Assembly (NCBI GenBank): GCA_016200915.1
Contig: JACQDV010000017.1
Span: 1-64,000, forward strand
Origin: Sphingobacteriales bacterium
GTDB lineage: Bacteria > Bacteroidota > Bacteroidia > Chitinophagales > Chitinophagaceae
Direction of reading: 5' to 3'
Length of the DNA stretch: 64,000 nt
The notes under the pieces were generated by a model. That model ran no database searches. It had not been told where the DNA came from and saw only the letters and a list, made by a program, of their open reading frames with translations. Shown one piece after another: positions 35,337 to 43,994 of this stretch (position 1 is its first letter; each line of letters starts with the position of its first letter). A program made the position numbers and the translations under genes.

Positions 35337-36443
35337 ATGGCAAAAGCGGCTGCGGCAAAAAAGAAATCAATTCTTACTGAAAAATCGCTCGACTTTTTAA
35401 AGAACTATCACAATACACATTCACCGGTTGGTTTTGAAAGTGCCGGGCAAAAAGTGTGGTTAGAATACATTAAACCATATATCAACTCACATATTGTAGA
35501 TCCTTACGGAAGTGTGGCCGGCATCATCAACCCCAATCAGGCTTTTAAAGTAGTAATAGAAGCCCATGCTGATGAGATCAGCTGGTTTGTAAATTATATT
35601 ACCGGCGAGGGTCTAATTTATTTGAAAAGAAATGGTGGAGTGGATCATCAAATTGCTCCATCAAAAAGAGTGTTAGTTCATGGTAAAAAAGGAATGGTAA
35701 AAGCAGTGTTTGGATGGCCGGCTATTCACACCCGTATGGGAGGTGAAAAAGAAACCAGTCCGAAAGTAGATAACCTGTGGTTAGATTGCGGAGCCCGTTC
35801 AAAAAAAGAAGTGGAAAGTTTAGGCATACATGTAGGGGCAGTTGTTACCTATGAAGATGGATTTGAAGAACTGGCATATGGAAATTTAATTGCCCGTGCT
35901 TTTGATAACCGCATCGGCGGATTTATGATTGCTGAAGTGGCAAGGTTAATTCATGAAAACAAAAAGAAACTTCCTTATTCTTTATATGTAGTTAATGCGG
36001 TGCAGGAAGAAATAGGTTTACGTGGTGCCGAAATGATTGCCCGAAGAATTAAGCCCAACATCGCTATTGTTACTGATGTTACACATGATACTTCCACACC
36101 CATGATCAGCAAAACAGTAGAAGGCGATATTAGTTGTGGTAAAGGCCCATCTTTAGCAACAGCACCGGCTGTTCATAATAAGTTATTGACTATTGTAGAA
36201 GAGGTAGCTAAAAAATCAAGAATACCGGTACAATGGAGAGCATTAAGCCGCAGTACGGGCACAGATACCGATTCCTTTGCTTATGCAAATGACGGTTGCC
36301 CTTCTGTATTAATCTCTATCCCGCTGCGTTATATGCATACTACCGTAGAAATGCTGCATAAAGATGATATTGAAAACACCATTAAACTCATTTACGAAAC
36401 GCTATTGACTGTTTCTCCAAAAACCAATTTGAGTTACCTTTGA
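35337..36443 (+). CDS. M42-family metallopeptidase (aminopeptidase)
   Basis: 368 aa, cytoplasmic. Seen: AHADEISWFV with the first His and Asp, DNRIGGFMI bridging Asp, QEEIGLRGAE catalytic Glu pair, DVTHDTSTP and the late MHTTVEMLH His. Known: M42 enzymes are large dodecameric aminopeptidases using two metal ions. It has its own promoter and is followed 5 bp after its stop by a small membrane gene, so the three following genes may share its transcript. Confidence 0.93.
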   Translation: MAKAAAAKKKSILTEKSLDFLKNYHNTHSPVGFESAGQKVWLEYIKPYINSHIVDPYGSVAGIINPNQAFKVVIEAHADEISWFVNYITGEGLIYLKRNGGVDHQIAPSKRVLVHGKKGMVKAVFGWPAIHTRMGGEKETSPKVDNLWLDCGARSKKEVESLGIHVGAVVTYEDGFEELAYGNLIARAFDNRIGGFMIAEVARLIHENKKKLPYSLYVVNAVQEEIGLRGAEMIARRIKPNIAIVTDVTHDTSTPMISKTVEGDISCGKGPSLATAPAVHNKLLTIVEEVAKKSRIPVQWRALSRSTGTDTDSFAYANDGCPSVLISIPLRYMHTTVEMLHKDDIENTIKLIYETLLTVSPKTNLSYL

Positions 36444-36448
36444 AGCTT

Positions 36449-36625
36449 ATGAAAATAATTCTTCTTTATGTTGACCCGGGCAGCACCAGTTATTTATTAC
36501 AGGTGATTATTGCTGCTATTGTAGGGGTGGCGGTTTATTTTAAAACCATCTGGTGGAGAATAAAATCTTTTTTTTACAAAGGAGATAAAAAAGAAACGTC
36601 AACAGAAGATAATACTGATGAATAA
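36449..36625 (+). CDS. tiny conserved membrane protein
   Basis: 58 aa from the ATG at 36449 (an upstream TTG at 36440 overlaps the peptidase stop). It has the opening YVDPGSTSYLLQ, one transmembrane helix (residues ~9-30), then WWRIKSFFYKGDKK and an acidic tail. I recall the DPGSxSYL-type opening as recurrent in tiny proteins next to methyltransferase and sulfatase-like genes, but cannot verify it here. Its last 8 bp overlap the methyltransferase start, which implies coupled translation. Function unknown. Confidence 0.8.
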   Translation: MKIILLYVDPGSTSYLLQVIIAAIVGVAVYFKTIWWRIKSFFYKGDKKETSTEDNTDE

Positions 36626-37991
36626 TTTGCCGGCTCATCCTTCTTCGTTTAAAGATCCTGCAGGATTTATGTTTGTTGCAGATGGCATTTACTACCGCCA
36701 GGTTAATATATTTGGCAGCGAAGATTATTCGTTACTGATGAGTTCCGGTTTATATGAAAAGCTTATTTCAAAAAACAGGCTGATCCGTCACACAGAAATT
36801 GATAACATTAAAAGTGAGGCATCGCAATGGTTCAAAACTTTACAACCTGAACAATTACCTTTTATAAGTTATCCTTACGAATGGAGTTTTGATCAGCTGA
36901 AAGACGCCGCTTTACTTACACTTACTATTCAGAAAGAAGCATTAAATCATGGAATGACATTGAAAGATGCCACGCCTTTTAACGTACAATGGTTAAATGG
37001 AAAAGCAATTTTTATTGATACCCTTTCATTTGAAAAACACAAAGATGGAGAACCATGGATTGCTTACAAACAATTTTGTGAATGCTTTTTAGCTTCCCTC
37101 CTGCTGATGCACTATCGCAATAATGAGCTGAATAAATTACTCGTGAGCTTTCCCAACGGAATTCCAACGCCAATAGTTTCATCACTCCTGCCTTTTAAAA
37201 CAAAATTAAACCTGAATCTTTACCTGCACATTCACCTGCAGGCGAAAATGCAAAAGAAAGGAGCTGATGATAAGCAGCAAAACAAAAGGTCTTTATCAAC
37301 CACTCAACTGGTAAACATAATTGAGAGCCTTCGCAATCTTATTAAAAAGCTTTCGCCTGTCAGCGCCAAAACAACCTGGAATAATTATTATGATGAAACG
37401 ATCTTAAGTAATGCTTATCTCCAGCATAAACAAGAGTTGGCAAAAAGCTTCCTATCGGCTATTCAATTTAATTCACTTATTGATTTAGGAGCAAACAAAG
37501 GCGAGTTTTCATTGCTGTTTAAAGATAAAGCTGCAAAGATCGTTGCTGCTGATTTTGATGCTGCTTGTATCAATGAATTGTACCTGCATATCAAATCACA
37601 AAAGTTAAACAATATTTTTCCATTGGTAATCGATCTTGCTAATCCAAGTCCCGCCATTGGCTGGGCCAATGAAGAACGAAATAGTTTCTGGAACAGGGTC
37701 AATACCGATGTTATAATGGCGTTAGCACTCATTCATCATCTTGCTATCAGCTTTAATATCAGCTTTGCCATGATGGCTGAACTATTTAGCCAAAAAACAA
37801 ATTATCTGCTGATAGAGTTTGTGCCAAAGCATGATCCTAAAGTACAGCAATTACTCAGCCATCGTAAAGATGTGTTTGATCATTATACACAAACAGATTT
37901 TGAACAAAGCTTTTCTGTTTATTTTCAAGTACTGAAAAAAGAAACCATACAAACCACCGACAGGATTTTATACCTGATGAAAACAAAATAA
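36618..37991 (+). CDS. class I SAM-dependent methyltransferase, NoeA-like
   Basis: 457 aa. The N-terminal ~240 residues form a separate, unassigned domain (GIYYRQVNIFGSEDYSLLMSSGLYEKL) with kinase-like traces (LKDATPFNVQWLNGKAIFIDTLSF). The C-terminal part is a Rossmann methyltransferase with LIDLGANKGEFSLLF near residue 288 and VAADFDAACI after it. Overlaps the tiny membrane gene by 8 bp and is 3 bp from the sulfatase-like gene. Substrate unknown; a surface glycan or lipid is plausible (inference). Confidence 0.82.
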   Translation: MNNLPAHPSSFKDPAGFMFVADGIYYRQVNIFGSEDYSLLMSSGLYEKLISKNRLIRHTEIDNIKSEASQWFKTLQPEQLPFISYPYEWSFDQLKDAALLTLTIQKEALNHGMTLKDATPFNVQWLNGKAIFIDTLSFEKHKDGEPWIAYKQFCECFLASLLLMHYRNNELNKLLVSFPNGIPTPIVSSLLPFKTKLNLNLYLHIHLQAKMQKKGADDKQQNKRSLSTTQLVNIIESLRNLIKKLSPVSAKTTWNNYYDETILSNAYLQHKQELAKSFLSAIQFNSLIDLGANKGEFSLLFKDKAAKIVAADFDAACINELYLHIKSQKLNNIFPLVIDLANPSPAIGWANEERNSFWNRVNTDVIMALALIHHLAISFNISFAMMAELFSQKTNYLLIEFVPKHDPKVQQLLSHRKDVFDHYTQTDFEQSFSVYFQVLKKETIQTTDRILYLMKTK

Positions 37992-37994
37992 CGG

Positions 37995-39551
37995 ATGCTC
38001 AAAAAACTTTACCATAAAATAAAATACTTTCACTTTGTTCTGCTGCCCGTTTTTTTCATGCTGCATGTAATCAATTATTATTACGGGCTTATTCCACGGG
38101 ATATTATATTGCGGCATAGTTTTGCTTATACGGCATTAACCGTTTCTGTTTTTCTGTTTGCCCAGTTTTATTATCGTGACTTGGTGAAAAGCTGTTTGTT
38201 TTCTTTTATTGCATTAGGTTATTTCTTTGGTTTTGGCTCAGTAAAGGATTTTTTATCTGAATCCCACACCTTAAGCAGGCTAAGTTCGTACAGCATTTTG
38301 CTACCACTGGTTTTTATACTGCTTTTATCATTACTTATTTATTTAAAAAAATCGTCAGGAAATTTTAACCGGCTTACGGCTTTTCTTTTCATTGCCATCA
38401 GTATTAACCTGCTGATTGAGCTGTTTTTTTTAACGAAAAATATCATTAACAAGAACGATATAAAAAATGATTTGGGTGACCCCCAATTGATAGCAGTGAA
38501 AAAATATGTTCCCTGCGATACCTGTACACAACCCGATGTCTATTTCATTGTGTTTGACGAGTTCACCAGCAGCGGCTGTTTGAAGCAATACTGGAACTAC
38601 TCTAACGATACACTGAATAATTATTTAAAGGATAATCATTTCTTTGTTTCAGAAAAATCGCATAGTAATTATTCTTTTACCACCTTTTCATTGTCCGGCA
38701 CAATGGAAATGCAATACCTTAATCTGCCGCCTGACTATACTGAAGCAGGTGCTATTGATCTTGCCAGGGGTCAGTACACTTTATTCAATAATGCGGTGGT
38801 GAATATTTTTGAAAAACAGGGATACGAGTTTCATAATTATTCCATCTTCGATATGAAGAATCATCCTGCTTACAATGGAATATATTTTAATAAGCTGACT
38901 GATCTTTTCATTTCGGATGAAACATTGTTTGGCAGAACAATGAGAGATATTGGCTGGAATTTAACCAATCCTTTTGTTCGAAACCAGCGGGTTAGAGATT
39001 CATTAGCCCATGTGGCAACGTTTAACATAAGAGATCCATACATAAAAAAAACAATTGCTGATGCCAAAGATGCAGTAAGTGCACAGGATTCAACAAAAAA
39101 AGATTTCTTCTATTTCCACTTTATGTTGCCGCATGATCCGTTTATTTATGATTCAACAGGTCAGCCACGTTCATTTGGATATATGGACATAAAACAACGC
39201 TACCTTGACCAGTTAAAATATGCCAGTAAAGTATTGATTGATTTAGTGAACTATATTAAAGCTAACAGCAAAAACAAAGCAGTAATTATTATACAGGGCG
39301 ATCATGGTTTTAAATCATGGCCCGGAGAAGAGAACTTTGAAGAAAAAGCATTTGAAAACCTAAACGCTGTTTATCTGCCTGATGAAAACTATACACACTA
39401 TTATGATGGTGTAAGTCCGGTTAATACTTTCCGCCTTTTATTCAATCATTACTTTCATACTAACTATAATTTATTGCAGGATAAATCCATTCAACTTTTC
39501 TTTAAACCCGACCTTAAGAAGATATATGGAATGCGACAGAAGAATTCTTAA
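37995..39551 (+). CDS. membrane sulfatase-like (alkaline-phosphatase superfamily) enzyme
   Basis: 518 aa. About five membrane helices in residues 10-150, then an extracytoplasmic domain of the alkaline phosphatase superfamily: VYFIVFDEF near 185 (metal Asp), SNYSFTTFSLSG near 228 (Thr nucleophile candidates), HFMLPHDPF near 375 and IIQGDHGF near 435 (metal Asp/His). There is no sulfatase Cys, so it is not a formylglycine sulfatase. Known relatives are phosphotransferases such as LtaS and EptA. It is probably a phospho-group transferase or hydrolase at the cell surface (inference). Confidence 0.8.
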   Translation: MLKKLYHKIKYFHFVLLPVFFMLHVINYYYGLIPRDIILRHSFAYTALTVSVFLFAQFYYRDLVKSCLFSFIALGYFFGFGSVKDFLSESHTLSRLSSYSILLPLVFILLLSLLIYLKKSSGNFNRLTAFLFIAISINLLIELFFLTKNIINKNDIKNDLGDPQLIAVKKYVPCDTCTQPDVYFIVFDEFTSSGCLKQYWNYSNDTLNNYLKDNHFFVSEKSHSNYSFTTFSLSGTMEMQYLNLPPDYTEAGAIDLARGQYTLFNNAVVNIFEKQGYEFHNYSIFDMKNHPAYNGIYFNKLTDLFISDETLFGRTMRDIGWNLTNPFVRNQRVRDSLAHVATFNIRDPYIKKTIADAKDAVSAQDSTKKDFFYFHFMLPHDPFIYDSTGQPRSFGYMDIKQRYLDQLKYASKVLIDLVNYIKANSKNKAVIIIQGDHGFKSWPGEENFEEKAFENLNAVYLPDENYTHYYDGVSPVNTFRLLFNHYFHTNYNLLQDKSIQLFFKPDLKKIYGMRQKNS

Positions 39552-39559
39552 AAGCTACC

Positions 39560-39979
39560 CTATTTTTCCAGCAGGTATTTAACAGCCAGCTCATATCCTT
39601 TTAATCCTAGCCCAATAATACTTCCTGCGGCCTTAGCACTTACATGTGATATTTTACGAAAATCTTCTCTTGCCTGTACATTGGAAATATGTACTTCAAC
39701 AACCGGCACTTTAATTGCTGCAACAGCATCGCCAATAGCAACAGAAGTATGTGTATAGCCACCGGGATTTAAAACAATACCGTCATACTCAAAACCCACT
39801 CTTTGAATTTCATTGATAAGCTCCCCTTCCACATTACTTTGATAGTAAATAAAATTTACATTGGGGAATTTAGCTTTCAGTTCGTCTAAATATTCTTCAA
39901 ATGATTTGTTGCCATAAACACCCGGTTCTCTTTTGCCAAGCAAATTCAAGTTGGGGCCATTAATGATTGCTATTTTCAT
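39560..39979 (-). CDS. aroQ: type II 3-dehydroquinate dehydratase
   Basis: 139 aa, standard length. Seen: NGPNLNLLGKREPGVYG with the catalytic Arg and Tyr, LNPGGYTHTSVAIGDA with substrate-binding Asn and His, and VEVHISNVQAREDFR with the catalytic His. Third step of the shikimate pathway, cytoplasmic dodecamer. Converges on the sulfatase-like gene with 8 bp between stops. Confidence 0.97.
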   Translation of the reverse strand: MKIAIINGPNLNLLGKREPGVYGNKSFEEYLDELKAKFPNVNFIYYQSNVEGELINEIQRVGFEYDGIVLNPGGYTHTSVAIGDAVAAIKVPVVEVHISNVQAREDFRKISHVSAKAAGSIIGLGLKGYELAVKYLLEK

Positions 39980-40108
39980 GTGTGTCTTTTATTTTTCTTT
40001 TGGTCACATGTTATTCGCTGTAAAAATTTATTTCGCCTGTCAAACTAAATTGCTCATAAATTTTTATAGCTCATTTCATAACACTAATATACGCAGAGGA
40101 AATTATAA

Positions 40109-40173
40109 AAACCTCACAGGTTTATAAGCAGTAGTATAAAATGAAAACCTGCTTAATAAAACCTGTGAGGTTT
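40109..40173. repeat. paired palindromic 15-mers AAACCTCACAGGTTT / AAACCTGTGAGGTTT
   Basis: The two 15-mers at 40109-40123 and 40159-40173 are perfect reverse complements of each other, and each is nearly self-complementary (AAACCT-N3-AGGTTT). They sit between the 3' end of the transglutaminase gene and the start of aroQ and may act as a terminator or a dispersed hairpin repeat. Confidence 0.8.
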
Positions 40174-40188
40174 ACACCAATGTTTTTG

Positions 40189-41175
40189 CTATTTAGGTTT
40201 CACCCGTAACCGGTAAATAAGTGCCGGCGTATAGGTTACATAACTATAACGGGCTTTCTCATCTATATAAAACAAGGATACTCTCAAATCATATTCTCCT
40301 GCTTTCTTTGGACGAAACGTGTAACTGTAGTAACCATTCCCGGCATTCAGTCTTTCTCTTTCCACCACCTGGTTATCCAAACTTTCCAAAGCAATATGAC
40401 TAAACTGTTTGCTGGTGTAAAACTTAAACTGAACGGTATCACCAGCCTTACGGTCAATATATAATTGAAAAGGATAAACCTTAGTAATATTATTGACTGT
40501 ATAACCCTCATCAACAAATGGCCAGTTACAAAATTGATTGGCCGTAATTGCTGAATCCAGCAATTGCCATTCAGGTTTTATAGGAAGATGCTTGTAAATA
40601 AAGAATGCTGGGTCGCCCAGGAAATATTTTTCATTACGGCTTTTATGATATTGCCCCGATGCATAATCAGTATAACCACTTCCCCAGGTTGCATCAATCA
40701 GTTTCCATTGTCCATTCAGCTTTACTGCATTCCAGCTATGATCTGAAATGAGTTTTTGTGGATTTAGTACTACATCTGAATACAAACTTCTTCCGGTTCC
40801 ATCAATCGTTACACATTCCACTCCAAATTTTTTACAGAAATATTCCATCAAGTTAGCATAGCCACTGCACAATGCTTCACCGGATTGAATGAGTGAAGTA
40901 ATATCCTTTGTTCTGTAAGAACGATCATTTACTGCCTTGTAATTATAACTGATGTTCTCCGATATCCAGTAGAAAGCCGCTCTTACTTTATCTGTAGGCG
41001 AACTGAATTGTTTATTCACAGCTTCGATAAACCGGTCTAAGTCCTGCTGATTATTGATTCGTTGCGGATAGTTTTTTACAAACTCATCTACCCTGAAATA
41101 TTTATTTTCCTGCTGTGACTGTGCAGTAAAAATTAAAGAAACAAGAATATAAACGGTAATTAAAATTTGCCTCAT
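40189..41175 (-). CDS. secreted transglutaminase-like protein
   Basis: 328 aa from the ATG at 41175, which opens a signal peptide (MRQILITVYILVSLIFTAQS). Catalytic triad of the transglutaminase/peptide N-glycanase fold: EALCSGYAN (Cys near 97), SDHSWNAV (His near 145), LIDATWGSG (Asp near 159). The C-terminal 120 residues are beta-rich. Known: bacterial members are mostly proteases or of unknown role. Single gene. Confidence 0.88.
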   Translation of the reverse strand: MRQILITVYILVSLIFTAQSQQENKYFRVDEFVKNYPQRINNQQDLDRFIEAVNKQFSSPTDKVRAAFYWISENISYNYKAVNDRSYRTKDITSLIQSGEALCSGYANLMEYFCKKFGVECVTIDGTGRSLYSDVVLNPQKLISDHSWNAVKLNGQWKLIDATWGSGYTDYASGQYHKSRNEKYFLGDPAFFIYKHLPIKPEWQLLDSAITANQFCNWPFVDEGYTVNNITKVYPFQLYIDRKAGDTVQFKFYTSKQFSHIALESLDNQVVERERLNAGNGYYSYTFRPKKAGEYDLRVSLFYIDEKARYSYVTYTPALIYRLRVKPK

Positions 41176-41235
41176 GCCAACATCAATACACAAATATAAA
41201 TGCAGTATCAGCAGTTTTATTGGAAAGAAAAAGTT

Positions 41236-41409
41236 AAAGCCCCTTTAGGAATAGTGCATCAGTTTCAAAATTTGCCCGATGTATTGTCTGATTTAACGCC
41301 AAGACGCAAAGAAAATAAGCCGCAAAAAATATCGTAGCGCCTTTGCTCCTTATATTTCTTTGCGTGAAAAATTCAAACTGATACACTACCCCTTTAGGGG
41401 TTGGGGCTT
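41236..41409. repeat. nested inverted-repeat element reaching into the carA 3' end
   Basis: Outer arms: AAAGCCCCTTTAGGaATAGTGCATCAGTTT at the left and its near reverse complement AAACTGATACACTACCCCTTTAGGGG...GGGGCTT at 41376-41409. Inside, 41293-41370 holds a second hairpin with 8-bp-phased units (ACGCCAAG, ACGCAAAG, AAAATAAG, CCGCAAAA). The right arm includes the last codons and stop of carA. Confidence 0.75.
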
Positions 41410-42497
41410 ATCATTCCTATAAAATCATCAAACAAATAACGACTGTCATGCGGACCGGGTGTACTCTCGGGATGATACTGAACAGAGAAAGCAGGTTTAT
41501 CTTTTAACTTGATTCCTTCAATGCTCTGATCATTGAGATTAAGATGTGTTACTTCAACATTCGCTGCTTTACGCACTGCCTCACCGTCCACAGCAAAACC
41601 ATGATTCTGCGTGGTGATCTCACATAAACCAGTTTGTAAATTTTTTACCGGGTGATTTAATCCACGATGACCATGATGCATTTTAAAAGTAGGAATACCA
41701 TTGGCCAATGCCAGCAACTGGTGTCCCAAACATATTCCAAAAGTAGGTTTGTTTTCTTTCAGCACATCTTTCACTGTTTTGATAGCATAATCCATTGCTG
41801 CCGGATCACCGGGACCGTTGGAGATAAAATATCCTTTGGGATTAAATGCTTTCAGTTCTTCAATACTTGTTTTGGCAGGAAACACTTTTACATAAGCACC
41901 CCTGTCAACCATGCACTGAATAATATGTTCTTTGGTGCCAAAATCAAGTACAGCAATTCTTATGGGAGAATGCTCATTGCCCAATGTATAGGCTTCTTTG
42001 GTGCTTACAATACTCGCTAATTCCAATCCGTCCATGGATGGTACTTTAGCTAACTCAGCTTTCAGTTGAGCAACATCGGTGATCTCAGATGAGATGATGC
42101 AGTTCATCGCACCTTTGGTACGAACATGTGCAACCAGTGCTCTTGTATCAACATCTTCTATTCCTACAATATTTTGTTCTTCTAAATATTGCTGTAATGA
42201 TTTATCAGCAAAATAACGGGAGTATTTTTCTTCCAGGTTACGACCAATCAGTCCACGAATCTTTACACTTTTGCTTTCCACATCTTTGGCGTAAGTACCA
42301 TAGTTGCCAATATGCACATTATTCATAATGATTACCTGGCCATAATAGCTGGGATCAGTAAACACTTCCTGGTAACCCGTCATGCCGGTATTGAAACATA
42401 ATTCGCCGGAAGTAGTACCAATTTTTCCAAAAGCTTTACCGAAAAAAACATTGCCATCTTCCAGAACGAGAATAGCGGTTTGTTGAGATGTGGACAT
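41394..42497 (-). CDS. carA: carbamoyl-phosphate synthase small subunit
   Basis: 367 aa. N-terminal domain VLEDGNVFFGKAFG; C-terminal class I glutamine amidotransferase with GICLGHQ (Cys near 256), MHHGHRG, QNHGFAV and QYHPESTPGPHD (His/Glu near 337). It releases ammonia from glutamine for the large subunit CarB, which is not in this window. In many Bacteroidota carA follows rplQ; here 2.4 kb of other genes separate them. The final codons (ISPNP) lie in the repeat arm at 41394-41409. Confidence 0.97.
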   Translation of the reverse strand: MSTSQQTAILVLEDGNVFFGKAFGKIGTTSGELCFNTGMTGYQEVFTDPSYYGQVIIMNNVHIGNYGTYAKDVESKSVKIRGLIGRNLEEKYSRYFADKSLQQYLEEQNIVGIEDVDTRALVAHVRTKGAMNCIISSEITDVAQLKAELAKVPSMDGLELASIVSTKEAYTLGNEHSPIRIAVLDFGTKEHIIQCMVDRGAYVKVFPAKTSIEELKAFNPKGYFISNGPGDPAAMDYAIKTVKDVLKENKPTFGICLGHQLLALANGIPTFKMHHGHRGLNHPVKNLQTGLCEITTQNHGFAVDGEAVRKAANVEVTHLNLNDQSIEGIKLKDKPAFSVQYHPESTPGPHDSRYLFDDFIGMISPNP

Positions 42498-42589
42498 TTA
42501 TTAAAAGAGATTTTGCAAAGAAACGGAAATATCAAATGGGAACCTTCATCAATTGTCCACAAATTTTTAATGCTTGTTTACTAACAATG

Positions 42590-42724
42590 ATTAGCTGGCT
42601 GGTGGAGATTGTAATTGCGGAGCTTTGAACCACGCAAAGGCGCTAAACAAGCAAAGATGCAAAGGTTTCATTCTTTGCGCCTTATTTTCTTTGCGCCTCT
42701 GCGTGAAATAATACACCAGCTAAC
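42590..42724. repeat. nested inverted-repeat element with 8-bp-phased core
   Basis: Outer arms contain TTAGCTGG...GGTG on the left and CACCAGCTAA on the right. The core, 42631-42706, is a hairpin: CACGCAAAGGCGC at the left and GCGCCTCTGCGTG at the right, with 8-bp units ACGCAAAG, GCGCTAAA, CAAGCAAA, GATGCAAA. Same design as the element at 41236-41409 on the other side of carA. Confidence 0.75.
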
Positions 42725-42762
42725 TTCAAAACGAAATGTGTTGTAAATTGAAAGAAAAAGAC

Positions 42763-43191
42763 ATGAAGAAAATTTTGATTGCCTGTTTTATCAGTTGCAT
42801 ATTTCCATTACTCTCCCACAGTCAATCCGCAGCCGAAACAGAGATAAGAACAACAATGAGCAACCAGGTAAAATATTGGAACGAAGGTAACCTGGAAGCT
42901 TTCATGCAGGGCTACTGGAAAAGTGATTCGGTAATGTTTATTGGCAGTCACGGAATAACCTACGGATGGCAAAACACATTGAACAGTTATAAAAAAGGAT
43001 ATCCTGACACCGCAGCAATGGGCAAACTAAACTTTAACCTGCTTGAAGTAAAACGCTTATCCGCCATCTATTTCTTTGTAACCGGTAAATGGCATTTAAC
43101 GAGGAGCATAGGAGATGCGGAAGGATATTTTACTTTATTGTTTCAGAAGATTAAGAATAAATGGGTGATTGTGAAAGATCATAGTAGTTAG
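42763..43191 (+). CDS. secreted NTF2-like (SnoaL/DUF4440) protein
   Basis: 142 aa from the ATG at 42763, which begins a signal peptide (MKKILIACFISCIFPLLSHSQ). The body is a small cone-shaped alpha+beta domain: WNEGNLEAFMQGYWKSDSVMFIG, GWQNTLNSYKKGYPD, FVTGKWHL, GYFTLLFQKIKNKWVIVKDHSS, typical of DUF4440. No catalytic role can be assigned. Inserted between carA and the toxin-antitoxin module. Confidence 0.85.
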   Translation: MKKILIACFISCIFPLLSHSQSAAETEIRTTMSNQVKYWNEGNLEAFMQGYWKSDSVMFIGSHGITYGWQNTLNSYKKGYPDTAAMGKLNFNLLEVKRLSAIYFFVTGKWHLTRSIGDAEGYFTLLFQKIKNKWVIVKDHSS

Positions 43192-43200
43192 ATAACAAAT

Positions 43201-43279
43201 CACCAGGCGAGTGTCGTGCTGGCTTATGCGTTGGGGCTGTGGCACTCGCCGCATTCCGAGACAAGATGCTTGAACATTT
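43201..43279. repeat. 79-bp hairpin repeat, copy 1
   Basis: Carries GGCGAGTG (43206-43213) and CACTCGCC (43243-43250), able to pair. About 65 of 79 bases match copy 2 at 43892-43970 in the same orientation. It ends at the parE stop codon. Confidence 0.85.
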
Positions 43280-43579
43280 TTATTCCTTAATCCGTTTTTT
43301 TAAATCCATTCGTTCATGCAGAATTCTGGCAACTTCAATGGCAGGGTTCTTTGCTTTCCGGTAAAAGATTATGTGTCGCCCCGCTTTAAACCCTGATATT
43401 TCATTGCTGATTTCAGGATAAGGCTTTCCTGAGAGATTTCCATCGGCTAAATCCTGGCAGGCATCCAAGAGCATATAGTAATATTTTTCAGCCTGAAGCG
43501 CTGACCAGGTTTCATAAGTGTATTCCCAAATTTCAGAAAGGTCTTCTACTGCTTTATTTGAAAGAGCATACTTAGCCAT
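43280..43579 (-). CDS. parE: ParE/RelE-family toxin
   Basis: 99 aa. Seen: LSNKAVEDLSEIWEYTYETWS at the N-terminus, GKPYPEI in the middle, and FKAGRHIIFYRKAK...VARILHERMDLKKRI at the C-terminus, the usual ParE core. ParE proteins poison DNA gyrase; the target here is not proven. It overlaps the antitoxin gene by 8 bp, the common antitoxin-first layout. Confidence 0.93.
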   Translation of the reverse strand: MAKYALSNKAVEDLSEIWEYTYETWSALQAEKYYYMLLDACQDLADGNLSGKPYPEISNEISGFKAGRHIIFYRKAKNPAIEVARILHERMDLKKRIKE

Positions 43580-43823
43580 TTCTTCTCTTTGTAGATTTTA
43601 ATTTGGCAAGATGTTTCTTAGGATTAAAATTCTTGGCAAATCCACTTTCAAAACCTTCGTCAATAGCTTTTCGCAGGGCTACTATTTTAGTTTCTTCTTC
43701 TTCTAATAAACGAAGACCCGCCCTTATTACTTCGCTGGCATTTTTAAACCGGCCGTCAGATACTTTGCTGTCAACAAAATTTTCAAAATGGTCGCCCAAT
43801 GAGATGGAAGTATTACGCCCCAT
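43572..43823 (-). CDS. parD: ParD-family antitoxin
   Basis: 83 aa from the ATG at 43823; a longer frame from 43955 runs through the repeat and is rejected. Ribbon-helix-helix N-terminus (NTSISLGDHFENFVDSKVSDGRFKNASEVIRAGLRLLEEEE), then a basic C-terminal tail that would wrap the toxin. It binds ParE and its own promoter. The pair lies between two copies of a hairpin repeat. Confidence 0.93.
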   Translation of the reverse strand: MGRNTSISLGDHFENFVDSKVSDGRFKNASEVIRAGLRLLEEEETKIVALRKAIDEGFESGFAKNFNPKKHLAKLKSTKRRNG

Positions 43824-43891
43824 AGTTTCAAGATTTTTATAAAAGTACCAAATTTTGGTAATTATAAAAACTTTTGAGCAGCATTTAATGT

Positions 43892-43970
43892 TACCAGGTG
43901 AGTATCGTGTTGGCTTAGTGAGTTGGGCTGTGGCACTCGCCGCATTCGGAGACAAGAGGCCTGAACATTA
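43892..43970. repeat. 79-bp hairpin repeat, copy 2
   Basis: Direct-orientation partner of copy 1, with GGTGAGTA (43898-43905) and CACTCGCC (43934-43941), located upstream of parD. Confidence 0.85.
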
Positions 43971-43994
43971 ATATGCTGTAGTGCAAACCATCAC

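Noticed and set aside
37995-39551. True sulfatase
   Set aside because: The formylglycine Cys/Ser motif CxPxR is absent; only the alkaline phosphatase superfamily fold is supported.
43824-43955. Longer ParD start
   Set aside because: The extra 44 codons come from the hairpin repeat; the MGRNTSISL start is the standard one.
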